From contig DAHG01000041.1 of the NCBI GenBank assembly GCA_002495885.1, positions 1 through 64,000 of the forward strand: a stretch of DNA of 64,000 nucleotides, written 5' to 3'. The DNA comes from Methanocellaceae archaeon UBA148. Its GTDB lineage: Archaea > Halobacteriota > UBA148. The translations under genes and the position numbers were made by a program. The number at the start of each line of letters is the position of its first letter. Position 1 is the first letter of the stretch. A model generated the notes under the pieces. It worked only from the letters and a program-made list of their open reading frames with translations. It was not told the origin of the DNA and did no database searches. Positions 10,265-20,583 of the stretch are shown here, in pieces.

Positions 10265-10817
10265 AAATTTTGCCATACCCGGCGACTTTCTGGGAACTTC
10301 TGAAGAGTTTCTTTCCACGAATGGAACTTATAAAGACAAGGGCAATATATATGCGGCTTGTACAGGAATCGTAAAAATAGATACAAAGGATAGAAGCATA
10401 TCTGTAGTGCCTCAGACAGGCATGCCACCTATTCCCAAAGTTGGAGATATTGTCGTAGGTCGGGTTTCAGATATTAAGAGTTCAGTCGTACTAGTGGACA
10501 TCGCTCGGATAAAAGGCCAAGAAGATAGAGAAATAGCAACCCTAAAACAGGGAGCAATCCACATATCAAACATAAAAGACGCATATGTAAAGGAATTAGG
10601 CTATGAATTTGGCTTTCAGGACATAGTAAGGGCAAAGGTCATAGATGACAAGACATTGCGGCTGAGTACCGATAACAAGAGTTTAGGGGTAATAAAAGCC
10701 ATTTGTTCCCGATGCAGGGTAGGACTGAAGAGGAAAGACGATAAATTAGAGTGTCCTAAATGCGGGCGCATTGAAACACGAAAGATCGCTGATGATTATG
10801 GATCCGGCAGCATATAG
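10248..10817 (+). CDS. csl4: Exosome RNA-binding subunit Csl4
   Basis: A cap subunit of the archaeal RNA exosome. It has the N-terminal 'PGDFLGTSEEF' domain, a central S1 domain (about 60-140) and a C-terminal zinc ribbon with CSRC and CPKC pairs. The ATG at 10248 is preferred because GAAAGGAG lies just upstream; an in-frame ATG at 10230 lacks a ribosome site. It overlaps the methyltransferase by 17 bases and adjoins rpoL, a common archaeal arrangement. Confidence 0.95.
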   Translation: MSKINENFAIPGDFLGTSEEFLSTNGTYKDKGNIYAACTGIVKIDTKDRSISVVPQTGMPPIPKVGDIVVGRVSDIKSSVVLVDIARIKGQEDREIATLKQGAIHISNIKDAYVKELGYEFGFQDIVRAKVIDDKTLRLSTDNKSLGVIKAICSRCRVGLKRKDDKLECPKCGRIETRKIADDYGSGSI

Positions 10818-11100
10818 GTGAAAAGAATGGAGATCAAAATATTGAATAAAACTCCCCTAGAAATGAAGTTGGAGATAGTCGGCGAAACCCATACGCTTTT
10901 AAACGCACTGAAATCCACCCTCTTGGAGGATGAAAGAGTGACAATCGCTTCCTATGATATCAAGCAGCCAGATATCAGTAATCCTGTGCTATATATCCGA
11001 ACGAGTGATATAGATCCCATTATAGCGTTGGAAGAAGCATCCAATAGACTGGGTAAACAATGCGCTGAATTCAAGAGAAAATTTAAGAAGAATGTAGAAG

Positions 11101-12799
<1,699 letters not shown>

Positions 12800-13012
12800 A
12801 CAATTGAATCACCTTCTGTCCAAAAGAAATTTTTGGCTTTTTAGGGCATGGTTTACAAAGTTATCATAGGAACCTTCAAACTACCGCCATATCTGACATT
12901 AGAGCTGGCTACAATTGCATAGTATAGTTAAACAAACATAGCATTAGTAATTTTCCAAAACACCGCTTATTTAAAATAGTCTCACTTATTACATAATCTC
13001 AGCAGTGATGAA
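12800..13012. promoter_or_regulatory. Intergenic region with TATA box for the DHH gene
   Basis: No gene seen. An archaeal TATA-like stretch TTATTTAAAATA lies at about 12968-12979, placing transcription start about 15 bases before ATG 13013. The remainder is AT-rich. Confidence 0.5.
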
Positions 13013-14032
13013 ATGAACCCTAACATAAGAAGGTTGTTTGGCCGTCAACTAAAGAAACTGGTATCCTCGTGTGAGATATTATCCATAGTAATAAAGGAGG
13101 ATCCAATACCTGATTCATTGGCCAGCGCTTTAGCTCTTAAACGGATATCGGAGCATTTTCATAAAGACGCCAAGATATTTTACAGGGGCGAAGTTCAGAA
13201 CAAGAGGCTCCTTAACATTATGGAAAACGATCTAAACTTATTGCAAAGTCCCGCCAATCTTGGTGGAGAGTTGGCTTTCATCGACGCAGTGCCAAGTCAA
13301 TTAAAATACATAGATCACCCCCCTTTGATAGTTATATCTCAATATGTAGGAGACGTCAAGGAAATAAAGGCCCAGTTAAAGGATATTAGAGCAGATACAG
13401 GAACTACATCCAGTATAATGGTAGAATATCTCAAAAGACTGGATATTACAATGGACAAACAGCTAGCAACCCTACTGTTATATGCCATCCGGGAAAGGAC
13501 AAGGGGGCTCAGAACAGGCTTGCATAAGTTTGATGTGGATATGTATTATCAAATTCTTCCAAAGATAGATATGAATCTTCTTATGAAGTTGGAGCATCCG
13601 TCCATTCGATCAGAGACTTTTTCGGATTTAGCAACAGCCATCGATAACAAGTTGACAAAAGAGAATCACCTTGTGACCACCATAGGCTATACAAAAGATA
13701 TGAGCACTTTACCAAAGGTTTGTGACTATTTATTGGACCTAGAAGGTATTTTAACTGTTCTTGTATTTGCGATCAACAAGGCTAATATCGGGATATATGC
13801 TAAATCCAAGGATATCGAGGTCCATATGAGAAATATGTTGGATAAAGCTTTTGGCATATGGGGGACTGTGAACGGGATGCCTGAATATGCCTATGTCGAA
13901 GTCCCACTAGGGGTGTTCGAGACTGTCCTAGCTGAAGACATAAATGCTGCAAAATACAAGGAATTACTATTTGACTCTATAAAGAGCGTGATTTCATCAA
14001 GGTATTTCTCGATTATGGAAACCAGCAGCTAA
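13013..14032 (+). CDS. DHH-type phosphoesterase homologue with altered active-site motifs
   Basis: The 339-residue protein aligns by eye to archaeal RecJ/NrnA-like DHH-DHHA1 proteins: motif I region 'IVIKEDPIPDSLASALAL', DHH-motif region 'IDHPPLIVIS', a helical linker, and a C-terminal DHHA1-like domain ('VLVFAINKANIGIYAKSKDIEVHMRNMLDKAFG'). Catalytic DHH enzymes carry HxxPDxDAxGS and DHH. Here the first His and two Asp are replaced and the DHH triad is not intact, so nuclease activity is doubtful. It may be a regulatory or structural homologue. It is transcribed alone from its own promoter. Confidence 0.7.
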   Translation: MNPNIRRLFGRQLKKLVSSCEILSIVIKEDPIPDSLASALALKRISEHFHKDAKIFYRGEVQNKRLLNIMENDLNLLQSPANLGGELAFIDAVPSQLKYIDHPPLIVISQYVGDVKEIKAQLKDIRADTGTTSSIMVEYLKRLDITMDKQLATLLLYAIRERTRGLRTGLHKFDVDMYYQILPKIDMNLLMKLEHPSIRSETFSDLATAIDNKLTKENHLVTTIGYTKDMSTLPKVCDYLLDLEGILTVLVFAINKANIGIYAKSKDIEVHMRNMLDKAFGIWGTVNGMPEYAYVEVPLGVFETVLAEDINAAKYKELLFDSIKSVISSRYFSIMETSS

Positions 14033-14288
14033 TACATTAATTATATTCGCATACCAATCTGCAGCATTCACCCAAATTGGCAAAAAGCGAGAATATCGGT
14101 TATACTGAAATTCTCATATCTACGCTACGAGCCATTGTATCTACGCTATTCTTCTTTTCCGCATTCTAAAAAAAAAAATAATCGAAATTTCTTAAAACTA
14201 GAATCTAAAGATTCATAAGAGATTATCAACCAAAAGTTCATTAGGGAAAAGACGATTATTAAACCAAAAGAAGATATGGGTGAAGGAT

Positions 14289-15737
14289 ATGTTCACGAAG
14301 AAATTAGAGGTCCCCATGGGAATTACTTTTGATGATGTTTTGCTCCTTCCAAATGAGTCACGCGTTGAGCCGGACAAAACAGATGTTAAATCACGAGTAT
14401 CGAGAAACGTCTTGATTAACTTGCCCCTTGTAAGCGCTGCGATGGATACCGTGACAGAGGCAAACATGGCAATCGCCATGGCACGGGAAGGAGGTATGGG
14501 TGTAATTCATCGAAATATGAGCAAAGAAAAACAGATAAATGAGGTGCATAAGGTAAAACGAGCTGATGAGCTTCTTGTTAGAGATGTTTTGACGGCCACA
14601 CCAGATGATTCTGTCAAAGCAGTTTGGCGTCTAATGACGGAGGACGAGGTCGGTGCTGTCCCCATAGTCGATAAAAAATTGGTGGGGATAGTCAGCAGAA
14701 GAGATATTCTTCCTCTCGTTGAGTCCGATCCCACGAAAGAAGTCAAAGATGTGATGACAAAAGACCTAATCACCGCATACGAGGGCATATCGTTAGAGGG
14801 GGCACTCGACAAAATGTATGAACACAAGGTGGAGCGGCTTCCTATCGTGGACGAAAAGGGTAATCTCAAGGGCATAATCAACATGCCGAACATTCTTCAG
14901 CGAAGGCAATATCCCCTAGCAAGCAGGGATGAAAATGATCACCTGATGGTGGCAGCAGCAGTAGGTCCTTTCGACGTCGAGAGGTCGATCGCTCTGGATA
15001 AAGCAGGTGCAAATGTGCTGATGATAGACTGTGCGCATGCGCACAACATGAACGTCGTAGACTCTGCCAGAATGATCAAAAAGAACGTTAATGCAGATGT
15101 GGTAGTGGGCAACATCGCAACGGCAGATGCTGCTGAAGAATTAGTTGACTTCGTGGATGGAATGAAGGTGGGGGTTGGTCCAGGGTCCATTTGCATAACA
15201 AGATTGGTGGCTGGAGTTGGCATTCCACAACTAACCGCTATAGCAGAGGTTGCAGAGATCGCATCCAAGCACGACATACCAGTGATCGCTGATGGAGGGA
15301 TCAGATATTCGGGCGATGTGGCTAAAGCCATCGCAATAGGCGCTGATACCCTCATGTTAGGTAATTTGTTGGCAGGAACTGATGAAGCTCCTGGCAGAAT
15401 GATCACCATCAAAGGAAGAAGGTATAAGCAATACCGGGGCATGGGCTCACTCGGTGCCATGTCCAGCGGAGAGAGTACAGACCGATATCTCAGCAAGACG
15501 AAATTCGTGCCAGAGGGTGTTGAGGGTGCAATCCCATACTCTGGAACCGTCGGAGAGATGCTTTATCAATTGGTAGGCGGGCTTAGATCAGCCATGGGCT
15601 ATATTGGCGCACAGAACGTAGAGGAGATGCACAAAAAGTCGAGATTTATTAGGATCACGCCAGCCGGATATTATGAGGGTCATCCGCACGACGTCTTGAT
15701 CACAGACGAGACGCCGAATTATCCGCTGGATCGTTAG
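14289..15737 (+). CDS. guaB: Inosine-5'-monophosphate dehydrogenase
   Basis: Oxidises IMP to XMP, the committed step to GMP. The TIM barrel is interrupted by two CBS domains at about residues 95-205 ('[22 protein letters not shown]', '[22 protein letters not shown]'). The catalytic Cys is in 'GPGSICITR' (about residue 302), and the flap motif '[13 protein letters not shown]' is intact. The ATG at 14289 follows GGTGA by five bases. The 256-base upstream gap holds an A11 run and a repeated TATCTACGCTA but no gene. guaA, for the next step, is in the same window at 59.6-61.2 kb. Confidence 0.97.
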   Translation: MFTKKLEVPMGITFDDVLLLPNESRVEPDKTDVKSRVSRNVLINLPLVSAAMDTVTEANMAIAMAREGGMGVIHRNMSKEKQINEVHKVKRADELLVRDVLTATPDDSVKAVWRLMTEDEVGAVPIVDKKLVGIVSRRDILPLVESDPTKEVKDVMTKDLITAYEGISLEGALDKMYEHKVERLPIVDEKGNLKGIINMPNILQRRQYPLASRDENDHLMVAAAVGPFDVERSIALDKAGANVLMIDCAHAHNMNVVDSARMIKKNVNADVVVGNIATADAAEELVDFVDGMKVGVGPGSICITRLVAGVGIPQLTAIAEVAEIASKHDIPVIADGGIRYSGDVAKAIAIGADTLMLGNLLAGTDEAPGRMITIKGRRYKQYRGMGSLGAMSSGESTDRYLSKTKFVPEGVEGAIPYSGTVGEMLYQLVGGLRSAMGYIGAQNVEEMHKKSRFIRITPAGYYEGHPHDVLITDETPNYPLDR

Positions 15738-15832
15738 GGGTTTTACCTTAATACAAAATGCCATCACCCATCCCACGACGGTTAACAGTTAGATTTATCC
15801 CACAAGAAGTTAACAGAACCCCCAATAGAAAT

Positions 15833-15878
15833 CTTTATATACAATCATTACTAACTTAAGGTTAGTAACCTCAAGTTA
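15833..15878 (+). promoter_or_regulatory. TATA box and HSR1-type heat-shock operator
   Basis: A TATA box (CTTTATATAC, about 15833-15842) is followed by CTAAC-N5-GTTAG at 15851-15865. This matches the palindromic site reported for the Archaeoglobus fulgidus heat-shock regulator HSR1. A wider dyad (15852-15863 against 15867-15878, one mismatch) ends at the first ATG of hsr1. The site covers the predicted transcription start, as expected for autorepression. Confidence 0.8.
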
Positions 15879-16520
15879 ATGATGGCTATGGATTCTGCTA
15901 AACTGCTGGACATATTGGGCAACGAAAATAGGAGAAAGATACTTAAACTACTTTCTCACAGGCCCTATTACATCTCTGAGATCGTAAATCAACTAAATGT
16001 AGGTCCTAAAGCCATCCTTGGCCATTTGGACGTACTGAAGAGAGCAGGTCTCATTGAATGCTCGAATGAGCAACGGCGTAAATACTTTTACATCACAGGC
16101 AACGTCCAACTGGAGGTTTCTTTGTCACCCTACCTATATGGGATGGAAATAAATCCCATCAGGATAGATGATGAAGAGCAGAGAAGAGTAAGACAAGAGT
16201 ACAGTTCGATGAATGCGCTGCTAAACCATAATGAGGAGTTACAGCGATTGCACTCATTACGCAGGGAATTGATGCTCGCACAAAGATCCGCTCAATCGAG
16301 GATCATCGAGATTATGAACCTATGCTCTGAAATGATCGACAATATCGCATCAGATCCAATAGAGGCAGAAATATTATTGACTTTGGTCTGGGGAGCTAGA
16401 ACGGCAGAGATGCTTTCAAATGAGTTGAACCTCCCCGTAAGCCAAATTGAAAGAAGTCTTAATAAGTTGAAAGAAAAAAGAGTAATCATTGAGAAAGAGA
16501 GAGAATGGCATATTAGGTGA
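15879..16520 (+). CDS. hsr1: ArsR-like heat-shock transcriptional regulator HSR1
   Basis: A 213-residue protein with an N-terminal winged helix ('LLDILGNENRRKILKLLSHRPYYISEIVNQL...'), a central coiled coil and a second HTH-like segment at the C-terminus ('TAEMLSNELNLPVSQIERSLNKLKEKRVIIEK'). Its neighbours cdc48 and hsp20 are the same partners as in the A. fulgidus AF1298-AF1297-AF1296 heat-shock operon, and its promoter has the matching operator. ATG 15879 is given; ATGs at 15882 and 15888 are equally possible, and the leader would be very short. Confidence 0.88.
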   Translation: MMAMDSAKLLDILGNENRRKILKLLSHRPYYISEIVNQLNVGPKAILGHLDVLKRAGLIECSNEQRRKYFYITGNVQLEVSLSPYLYGMEINPIRIDDEEQRRVRQEYSSMNALLNHNEELQRLHSLRRELMLAQRSAQSRIIEIMNLCSEMIDNIASDPIEAEILLTLVWGARTAEMLSNELNLPVSQIERSLNKLKEKRVIIEKEREWHIR

Positions 16521-16543
16521 GAGAAGCATATTAGGTGAGAGAA
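16508..16543 (+). repeat. Perfect 18-base tandem duplication at the hsr1/cdc48 junction
   Basis: GCATATTAGGTGAGAGAA occurs twice in direct succession. The first copy encodes the last residues and the stop codon of hsr1; the second provides the AGGTGA ribosome site ending just before ATG of cdc48 at 16544. Confidence 0.9.
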
Positions 16544-18733
16544 ATGTCAGAAGAAGTAACGCTAAGAGTTGCGGAAGCATACCATAGAGATGCTGGAAGA
16601 GGGATTGCCAGAGTGGATATGGCGACCATGAAAAAGTTGGGAATCGTGAGTGGCGATACTATCGAGATACAGGGAAAACAGACAGCTGTGGCCATCGTTT
16701 GGCCCGGATATTCCGATGATGCCGAGCAGGAAATTGTCAGGATAGATGGCAATATCAGGGGCAATGCAGGTGTTGGCATCGATGATAAGGTTAAAATAAG
16801 CAAGGTGGATGCAAAAGAAGCGATCCGCATAAACATCGCACCCACACAGCCTGTCAGAATTGTTGGAGGCGAATACCAATTGCTTAGGATATTAGAGGGT
16901 CGCCCTGTGATCAAAGGACAGAAAATAAGGGTGGAAATGCTTGGTAGCCCCCTCACATTTATAGTAACTGCAACGCAGCCGTCTGGAATCGTTGTTACAT
17001 CAAAAACTACACGAATCGTATTACAAGAAAAGCCGGTTGAGGAGCTAAGAGGAGCAGCCACACAGATAACGTATGAAGATATTGGTGGACTAAAACGTGA
17101 GCTCTCCCTTATAAGAGAAATGATAGAGCTTCCACTCAGACATCCAGAGATATTTCAGAAATTGGGCATCGACCCACCCAAAGGAGTGCTGCTTTATGGA
17201 CCACCGGGAACCGGTAAAACGATGATTGCAAAAGCTGTTGCTGGCGAGACGGATGCGAACTTCATACCTATCAGTGGTCCAGAGATCATGAGCAAATTCT
17301 ATGGTGAGAGCGAAAAACAACTCCGAGACATTTTCGACGAGGCTGAAAAGACTGCTCCATCTATAATCTTTCTTGATGAACTGGATGCAATTGCCCCAAA
17401 AAGAGAGGAAGTAACCGGGGAGGTTGAACGTCGAGTCGTTGCACAACTCCTCGCACTTATGGACGGACTGAAAGCAAGGGGAGAGGTGATAGTAATCGGT
17501 GCTACCAACCGACCGAATGCGCTTGACCCTGCTTTGCGAAGAGGGGGGAGATTCGATAGAGAGATAGAAATCGGAATCCCAGACCGTAACGGACGTTATG
17601 AAATTCTACAAGTCCACACAAGAGGGATGCCCCTTTCAGAGGACGTTGACCTAAAAGAACTGGCAAACACAACCTATGGTTTCGTAGGGGCAGACCTAGC
17701 AGCACTGTGTAAGGAGGCTGCTATGCATGCCATACGTAAAATCTTGCCAGAAATAGACATTGAAAAGGAGATCCCTCCCGAGGTCATTGAAAAATTAGTC
17801 GTCACTAAAGAGGGCTTTAGCGAATCTCTGAAAAACATTGAGCCATCGGCAATGAGAGAGGTTTTCATAGAAATCCCCAAGGTAGAATGGAAGGATATCG
17901 GTGGTCTCGAGAAGGCTAAACAAGAGCTGATAGAAGTGGTGGTATGGCCCCTCAGTTATCCAGAGGTGTTCGATATTCTTCACACAGAGCCTCCAAAAGG
18001 CATATTGTTGTTTGGTCCGCCTGGAACCGGCAAGACGATGCTCGCAAAGGCGGTTGCCACCGAGAGCAATGCAAACTTCATCTCCATCAAAGGCCCAGAA
18101 TTACTTTCAAAGTGGGTCGGTGAGTCAGAGAAGGGCGTCCGAGAAATCTTCAGAAAAGCAAGACAAGCTGCTCCAACGATAATATTCTTAGACGAGATAG
18201 ATTCGATCGCCCCTACAAGAGGTATAAGTTCAGACTCGAGAGTGACAGAAAGGGTTGTCAGTCAGATACTCACTGAATTGGACGGATTAGAAGAGCTAAA
18301 AGAGGTTGTCGTTTTGGCTGCAACCAACAGACCAGATATGATCGATCAGGCACTTCTACGCCCAGGTAGGATCGACCGATTGATCTATGTCGAACCCCCA
18401 GATGAAGCAGGCAGGGAGAAGATTTTCAGCATACACTTGGAGGGTAAGCCCAAAGGAGATGATGTTGACATAAAAGAGCTGGCGAAAAACACAAGTGGAT
18501 ATGTTGGCGCAGACATCGAGGCAATATGTAGGGAGGCAATAATGCTTGCCCTACGAGAATTTATTCAATCCGGAGTGGAACAAGAACACTTAAAAGAGGG
18601 CGCAAAAAATATCGTGATAAAAAAAGAGCACTTTGATGCCGCGATGAAAAAGGTAAAACCATCAACGTCAAGAGCAACCTTCGAAAAGTTTGAGGATATA
18701 GCTGAAGATTTCGCCAAATATGCATATGCGTGA
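16544..18733 (+). CDS. cdc48: Cdc48/VAT-type AAA+ ATPase
   Basis: The archaeal p97 homologue, a hexameric unfoldase that feeds substrates to the proteasome. It has an N-terminal double-psi barrel and CDC48_2 domain (about 1-185), and two AAA modules with Walker A 'GPPGTGKT' at about residues 219 and 490, each followed by Walker B ([24 protein letters not shown]) and arginine fingers. About 729 residues, normal length. ATG 16544 follows AGGTGA; ATG 16535 also lies in frame. It is the second gene of the heat-shock operon. Confidence 0.97.
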   Translation: MSEEVTLRVAEAYHRDAGRGIARVDMATMKKLGIVSGDTIEIQGKQTAVAIVWPGYSDDAEQEIVRIDGNIRGNAGVGIDDKVKISKVDAKEAIRINIAPTQPVRIVGGEYQLLRILEGRPVIKGQKIRVEMLGSPLTFIVTATQPSGIVVTSKTTRIVLQEKPVEELRGAATQITYEDIGGLKRELSLIREMIELPLRHPEIFQKLGIDPPKGVLLYGPPGTGKTMIAKAVAGETDANFIPISGPEIMSKFYGESEKQLRDIFDEAEKTAPSIIFLDELDAIAPKREEVTGEVERRVVAQLLALMDGLKARGEVIVIGATNRPNALDPALRRGGRFDREIEIGIPDRNGRYEILQVHTRGMPLSEDVDLKELANTTYGFVGADLAALCKEAAMHAIRKILPEIDIEKEIPPEVIEKLVVTKEGFSESLKNIEPSAMREVFIEIPKVEWKDIGGLEKAKQELIEVVVWPLSYPEVFDILHTEPPKGILLFGPPGTGKTMLAKAVATESNANFISIKGPELLSKWVGESEKGVREIFRKARQAAPTIIFLDEIDSIAPTRGISSDSRVTERVVSQILTELDGLEELKEVVVLAATNRPDMIDQALLRPGRIDRLIYVEPPDEAGREKIFSIHLEGKPKGDDVDIKELAKNTSGYVGADIEAICREAIMLALREFIQSGVEQEHLKEGAKNIVIKKEHFDAAMKKVKPSTSRATFEKFEDIAEDFAKYAYA

Positions 18734-18746
18734 GGTGTATTTAAAG

Positions 18747-19250
18747 ATGAAAAAAAGAGAGAGAACACCATGGGAACATGACATATTCGGAGATTTGGAC
18801 GAGATGATAGAGCGAATCTTTGAATCCATAAAAATGGATACCACAGATATGGATGAGATAAAGAGCAGGCCATTTATCTATGGATTCTCGCTAACTCAAC
18901 GACCTGGTGGGGAGCCAGAAATTCAAGAGTTCGGAAACATACGTCCATCGAGCCATGGTTTCGAAATAGGGGAGAGAAAGCCGCTCATCGATGTGTTTGA
19001 ATCAGAAGATGAAGTTCATGTGATTGCAGAGATGCCTGGCGTTGATAAAAAGGATATCAAACTAGATGCAACTGAGACTTCGCTGGACATTAGAGCCAAG
19101 ACGGAAAGTGTGGAATACTCCGAGCATGTCGATCTACCAGTAAGCGTGGACACAGATAGTGCAAAAGCCAGTTACAAGAATGGTGTTCTGGACATAACTC
19201 TCAAGCGAACCAAGCTTGAGGCTGGGAAGACTTCAATCAAAGTAGAATAA
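18747..19250 (+). CDS. hsp20: Small heat-shock protein Hsp20
   Basis: An ATP-independent holdase. The alpha-crystallin domain occupies about residues 78-160 ('KPLIDVFESEDEVHVIAEMPGVDKKDIKLD...'), ending in 'KNGVLDITLKRTK' and a C-terminal I-x-V anchor ('TSIKVE'). The N-terminal 75 residues are acidic and variable. The stop of cdc48 lies 13 bases upstream, and a T-rich tract after 19250 may end the operon. I start at MKKRERTP; ATGs at 18720 and 18726 are less likely. Confidence 0.94.
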   Translation: MKKRERTPWEHDIFGDLDEMIERIFESIKMDTTDMDEIKSRPFIYGFSLTQRPGGEPEIQEFGNIRPSSHGFEIGERKPLIDVFESEDEVHVIAEMPGVDKKDIKLDATETSLDIRAKTESVEYSEHVDLPVSVDTDSAKASYKNGVLDITLKRTKLEAGKTSIKVE

Positions 19251-19287
19251 ACCTTCTGTTTATTCTTCTTTTTTATTTTATAAATCA

Positions 19288-19523
19288 TAGCGGGGAGTGG
19301 ATTTGAACCACCGATCTACGGGTCCCTCACCTCCTTTAGATGTTTTTTGTCTTTTTAACTATAATTTTTATAGTGGCTATCGACATTTGTGAGTGTAGCA
19401 CTCTTATTTGCCTTTCCTTAACTTCTGATTCACAGAATGAAGACGTTTCTGCGAGTCAAAAACAACCTTTTAGTAAAAGGTGGCTATGAGCCCGTCGGGA
19501 TCTCCTGACTACCCCACCCCGCT
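19288..19523 (-). tRNA. Initiator tRNA-Met(CAT) with a 162-base intron at 37/38
   Basis: The 5' exon is 19523-19486 (acceptor AGCGGGG, anticodon stem ACGGG, loop CTCATA) and the 3' exon 19323-19288 (CCCGT, T-arm GTGGTTCAAATCCAC, acceptor CCCCGCT and discriminator A; no CCA encoded). The A1-T72 pair and the AGCGGGG acceptor are typical of archaeal initiator tRNA. The exon-intron boundary forms a canonical bulge-helix-bulge: CTCA pairs with TGAG, flanked by 3-base bulges TA^G and GG^A. The intron runs 19485-19324. The gene begins nine bases after the last tatA stop, so it may be co-transcribed or use the short AT-rich TAAATTAATTT stretch as promoter. Confidence 0.93.
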
Positions 19524-19531
19524 TTCCGAAA

Positions 19532-19843
19532 TTAATTTACTTCCTCTCTCTTGCTCAGCGTTTCCTGAATGGCATCCAGCAATTCATCTTCTGTCTTGCC
19601 TTCCGTATCTATGCCCAGCTCTTTTGCAGTCTTCTTTATCTTGCCTTTCTTTTCATCTGCAGTGGAACTCTCCAGAGATCGCTCAAACTGCTTCAGCTCA
19701 AGTTCTGCTTCTTTTTGTGCCTTCTTGAACTCTCCCATCGACTTTCCCATAGATTTCGCTAGCTCTGGTAACTTCGTCGCTCCAAAGAGCAGGACTATGA
19801 CCGCAAAGATGACTAGAATCTCAGTTGTTCCTATAGGGACCAT
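19532..19843 (-). CDS. tatA: Sec-independent translocase protein TatA, paralogue 3
   Basis: One N-terminal membrane helix ('[27 protein letters not shown]') followed by the amphipathic helix and a charged tail of about 70 residues. TatA oligomers form the export channel of the twin-arginine pathway. ATG 19843 follows GGTGA; GTG 19855 is upstream in frame. Its middle and C-terminus are identical in DNA to paralogue 2. The Tat substrates VhtG, ApbE and the lipoprotein at 49.5 kb are in this window; tatC is not. Confidence 0.92.
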   Translation of the reverse strand: MVPIGTTEILVIFAVIVLLFGATKLPELAKSMGKSMGEFKKAQKEAELELKQFERSLESSTADEKKGKIKKTAKELGIDTEGKTEDELLDAIQETLSKREEVN

Positions 19844-20164
19844 TGTTGTCACCAAAGTCTTGGGCCTATAGTAAAGCTTAAGCTTCCTGTTCCTTGGTTT
19901 GTTTGCTCAGCGTTTCCTGAATGGCATCCAGCAATTCATCTTCTGTCTTGCCTTCCGTATCTATGCCCAGCTCTTTTGCAGTCTTCTTTATCTTGCCTTT
20001 CTTTTCATCTGCAGTGGAACTCTCCAGAGATCGCTCAAACTGCTTCAGCTCAAGTTCTGCTTCTTTTTGTGCCTTCTTGAACTCTCCCATCGACTTTCCC
20101 ATAGATTTCGCTAGCTCTGGTAACTTCGTCGCTCCAAAGAGCAGGACTATGACCGCAAAGATGA
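19551..20164. repeat. 262-base identical direct repeat shared by two tatA genes
   Basis: 19551-19812 and 19903-20164 appear identical base for base at a constant offset of 352. The first 71 bases of this block recur at 20284-20354 in the third paralogue. Third-codon positions are identical too, which points to recent duplication or gene conversion. Confidence 0.88.
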
Positions 20165-20198
20165 TTACGAGTTCGTTGGGCCCTATTCCTCCAATCAT
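19878..20198 (-). CDS. tatA: Sec-independent translocase protein TatA, paralogue 2
   Basis: 106 residues with the same layout as paralogue 3: a hinge '[20 protein letters not shown]' after a single membrane helix. ATG 20198 follows GGGTGA. Only the first dozen residues and the last eight differ from paralogue 3. TatA and TatB types cannot be separated safely by sequence here. Confidence 0.92.
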   Translation of the reverse strand: MIGGIGPNELVIIFAVIVLLFGATKLPELAKSMGKSMGEFKKAQKEAELELKQFERSLESSTADEKKGKIKKTAKELGIDTEGKTEDELLDAIQETLSKQTKEQEA

Positions 20199-20234
20199 GT
20201 TTTATCACCCAATGTCGTATATCGATGATAGATA

Positions 20235-20558
20235 TTAAACGTTCTGCTCCTTAACTTCGTTCTGCTCCTTAGCTTTTTTACTGAGCGTTTCCTGAATGGC
20301 ATCCAGCAATTCATCTTCTGTCTTGCCTTCCGTATCTATGCCCAGCTCTTTTGCCATGCCCTGTACCCTATCCAATTTCTCTTTATCGGCAGCTTTCTTT
20401 TTGTACTCAAAGCTAAGTTCATATTCCACTTCTCTCTGTGCCTTCTTGAATTCACCCAGGGCTTTGCCCATAGCGTTAGCTAATTCTGGCAGCTTATTCG
20501 CACCGAATAACAACAAAATCAGTACGAATATCAGTAATAACTCTTGTGACCCAATCAT
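20235..20558 (-). CDS. tatA: Sec-independent translocase protein TatA, paralogue 1
   Basis: First gene of the tatA triplet. The membrane helix and hinge ('SQELLLIFVLILLLFGANKLPELANAMGKALGEF') are diverged from the other two, but the last third ('[19 protein letters not shown]') is nearly identical, with 71 matching bases at 20284-20354. ATG 20558 is taken; an in-frame TTG precedes it. Confidence 0.92.
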   Translation of the reverse strand: MIGSQELLLIFVLILLLFGANKLPELANAMGKALGEFKKAQREVEYELSFEYKKKAADKEKLDRVQGMAKELGIDTEGKTEDELLDAIQETLSKKAKEQNEVKEQNV

Positions 20559-20583
20559 CAAACGTTATAGTTCCACTTGGGAT

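Noticed and set aside
19324..19485. Box C/D guide RNA inside the tRNA intron
   Set aside because: I looked for RTGATGA and CTGA boxes at suitable spacing on the minus strand and found none.
19921..20238. Serine/phenylalanine-rich plus-strand frames through the tatA genes
   Set aside because: They repeat because the tatA DNA repeats; they are antisense shadows without ribosome sites.
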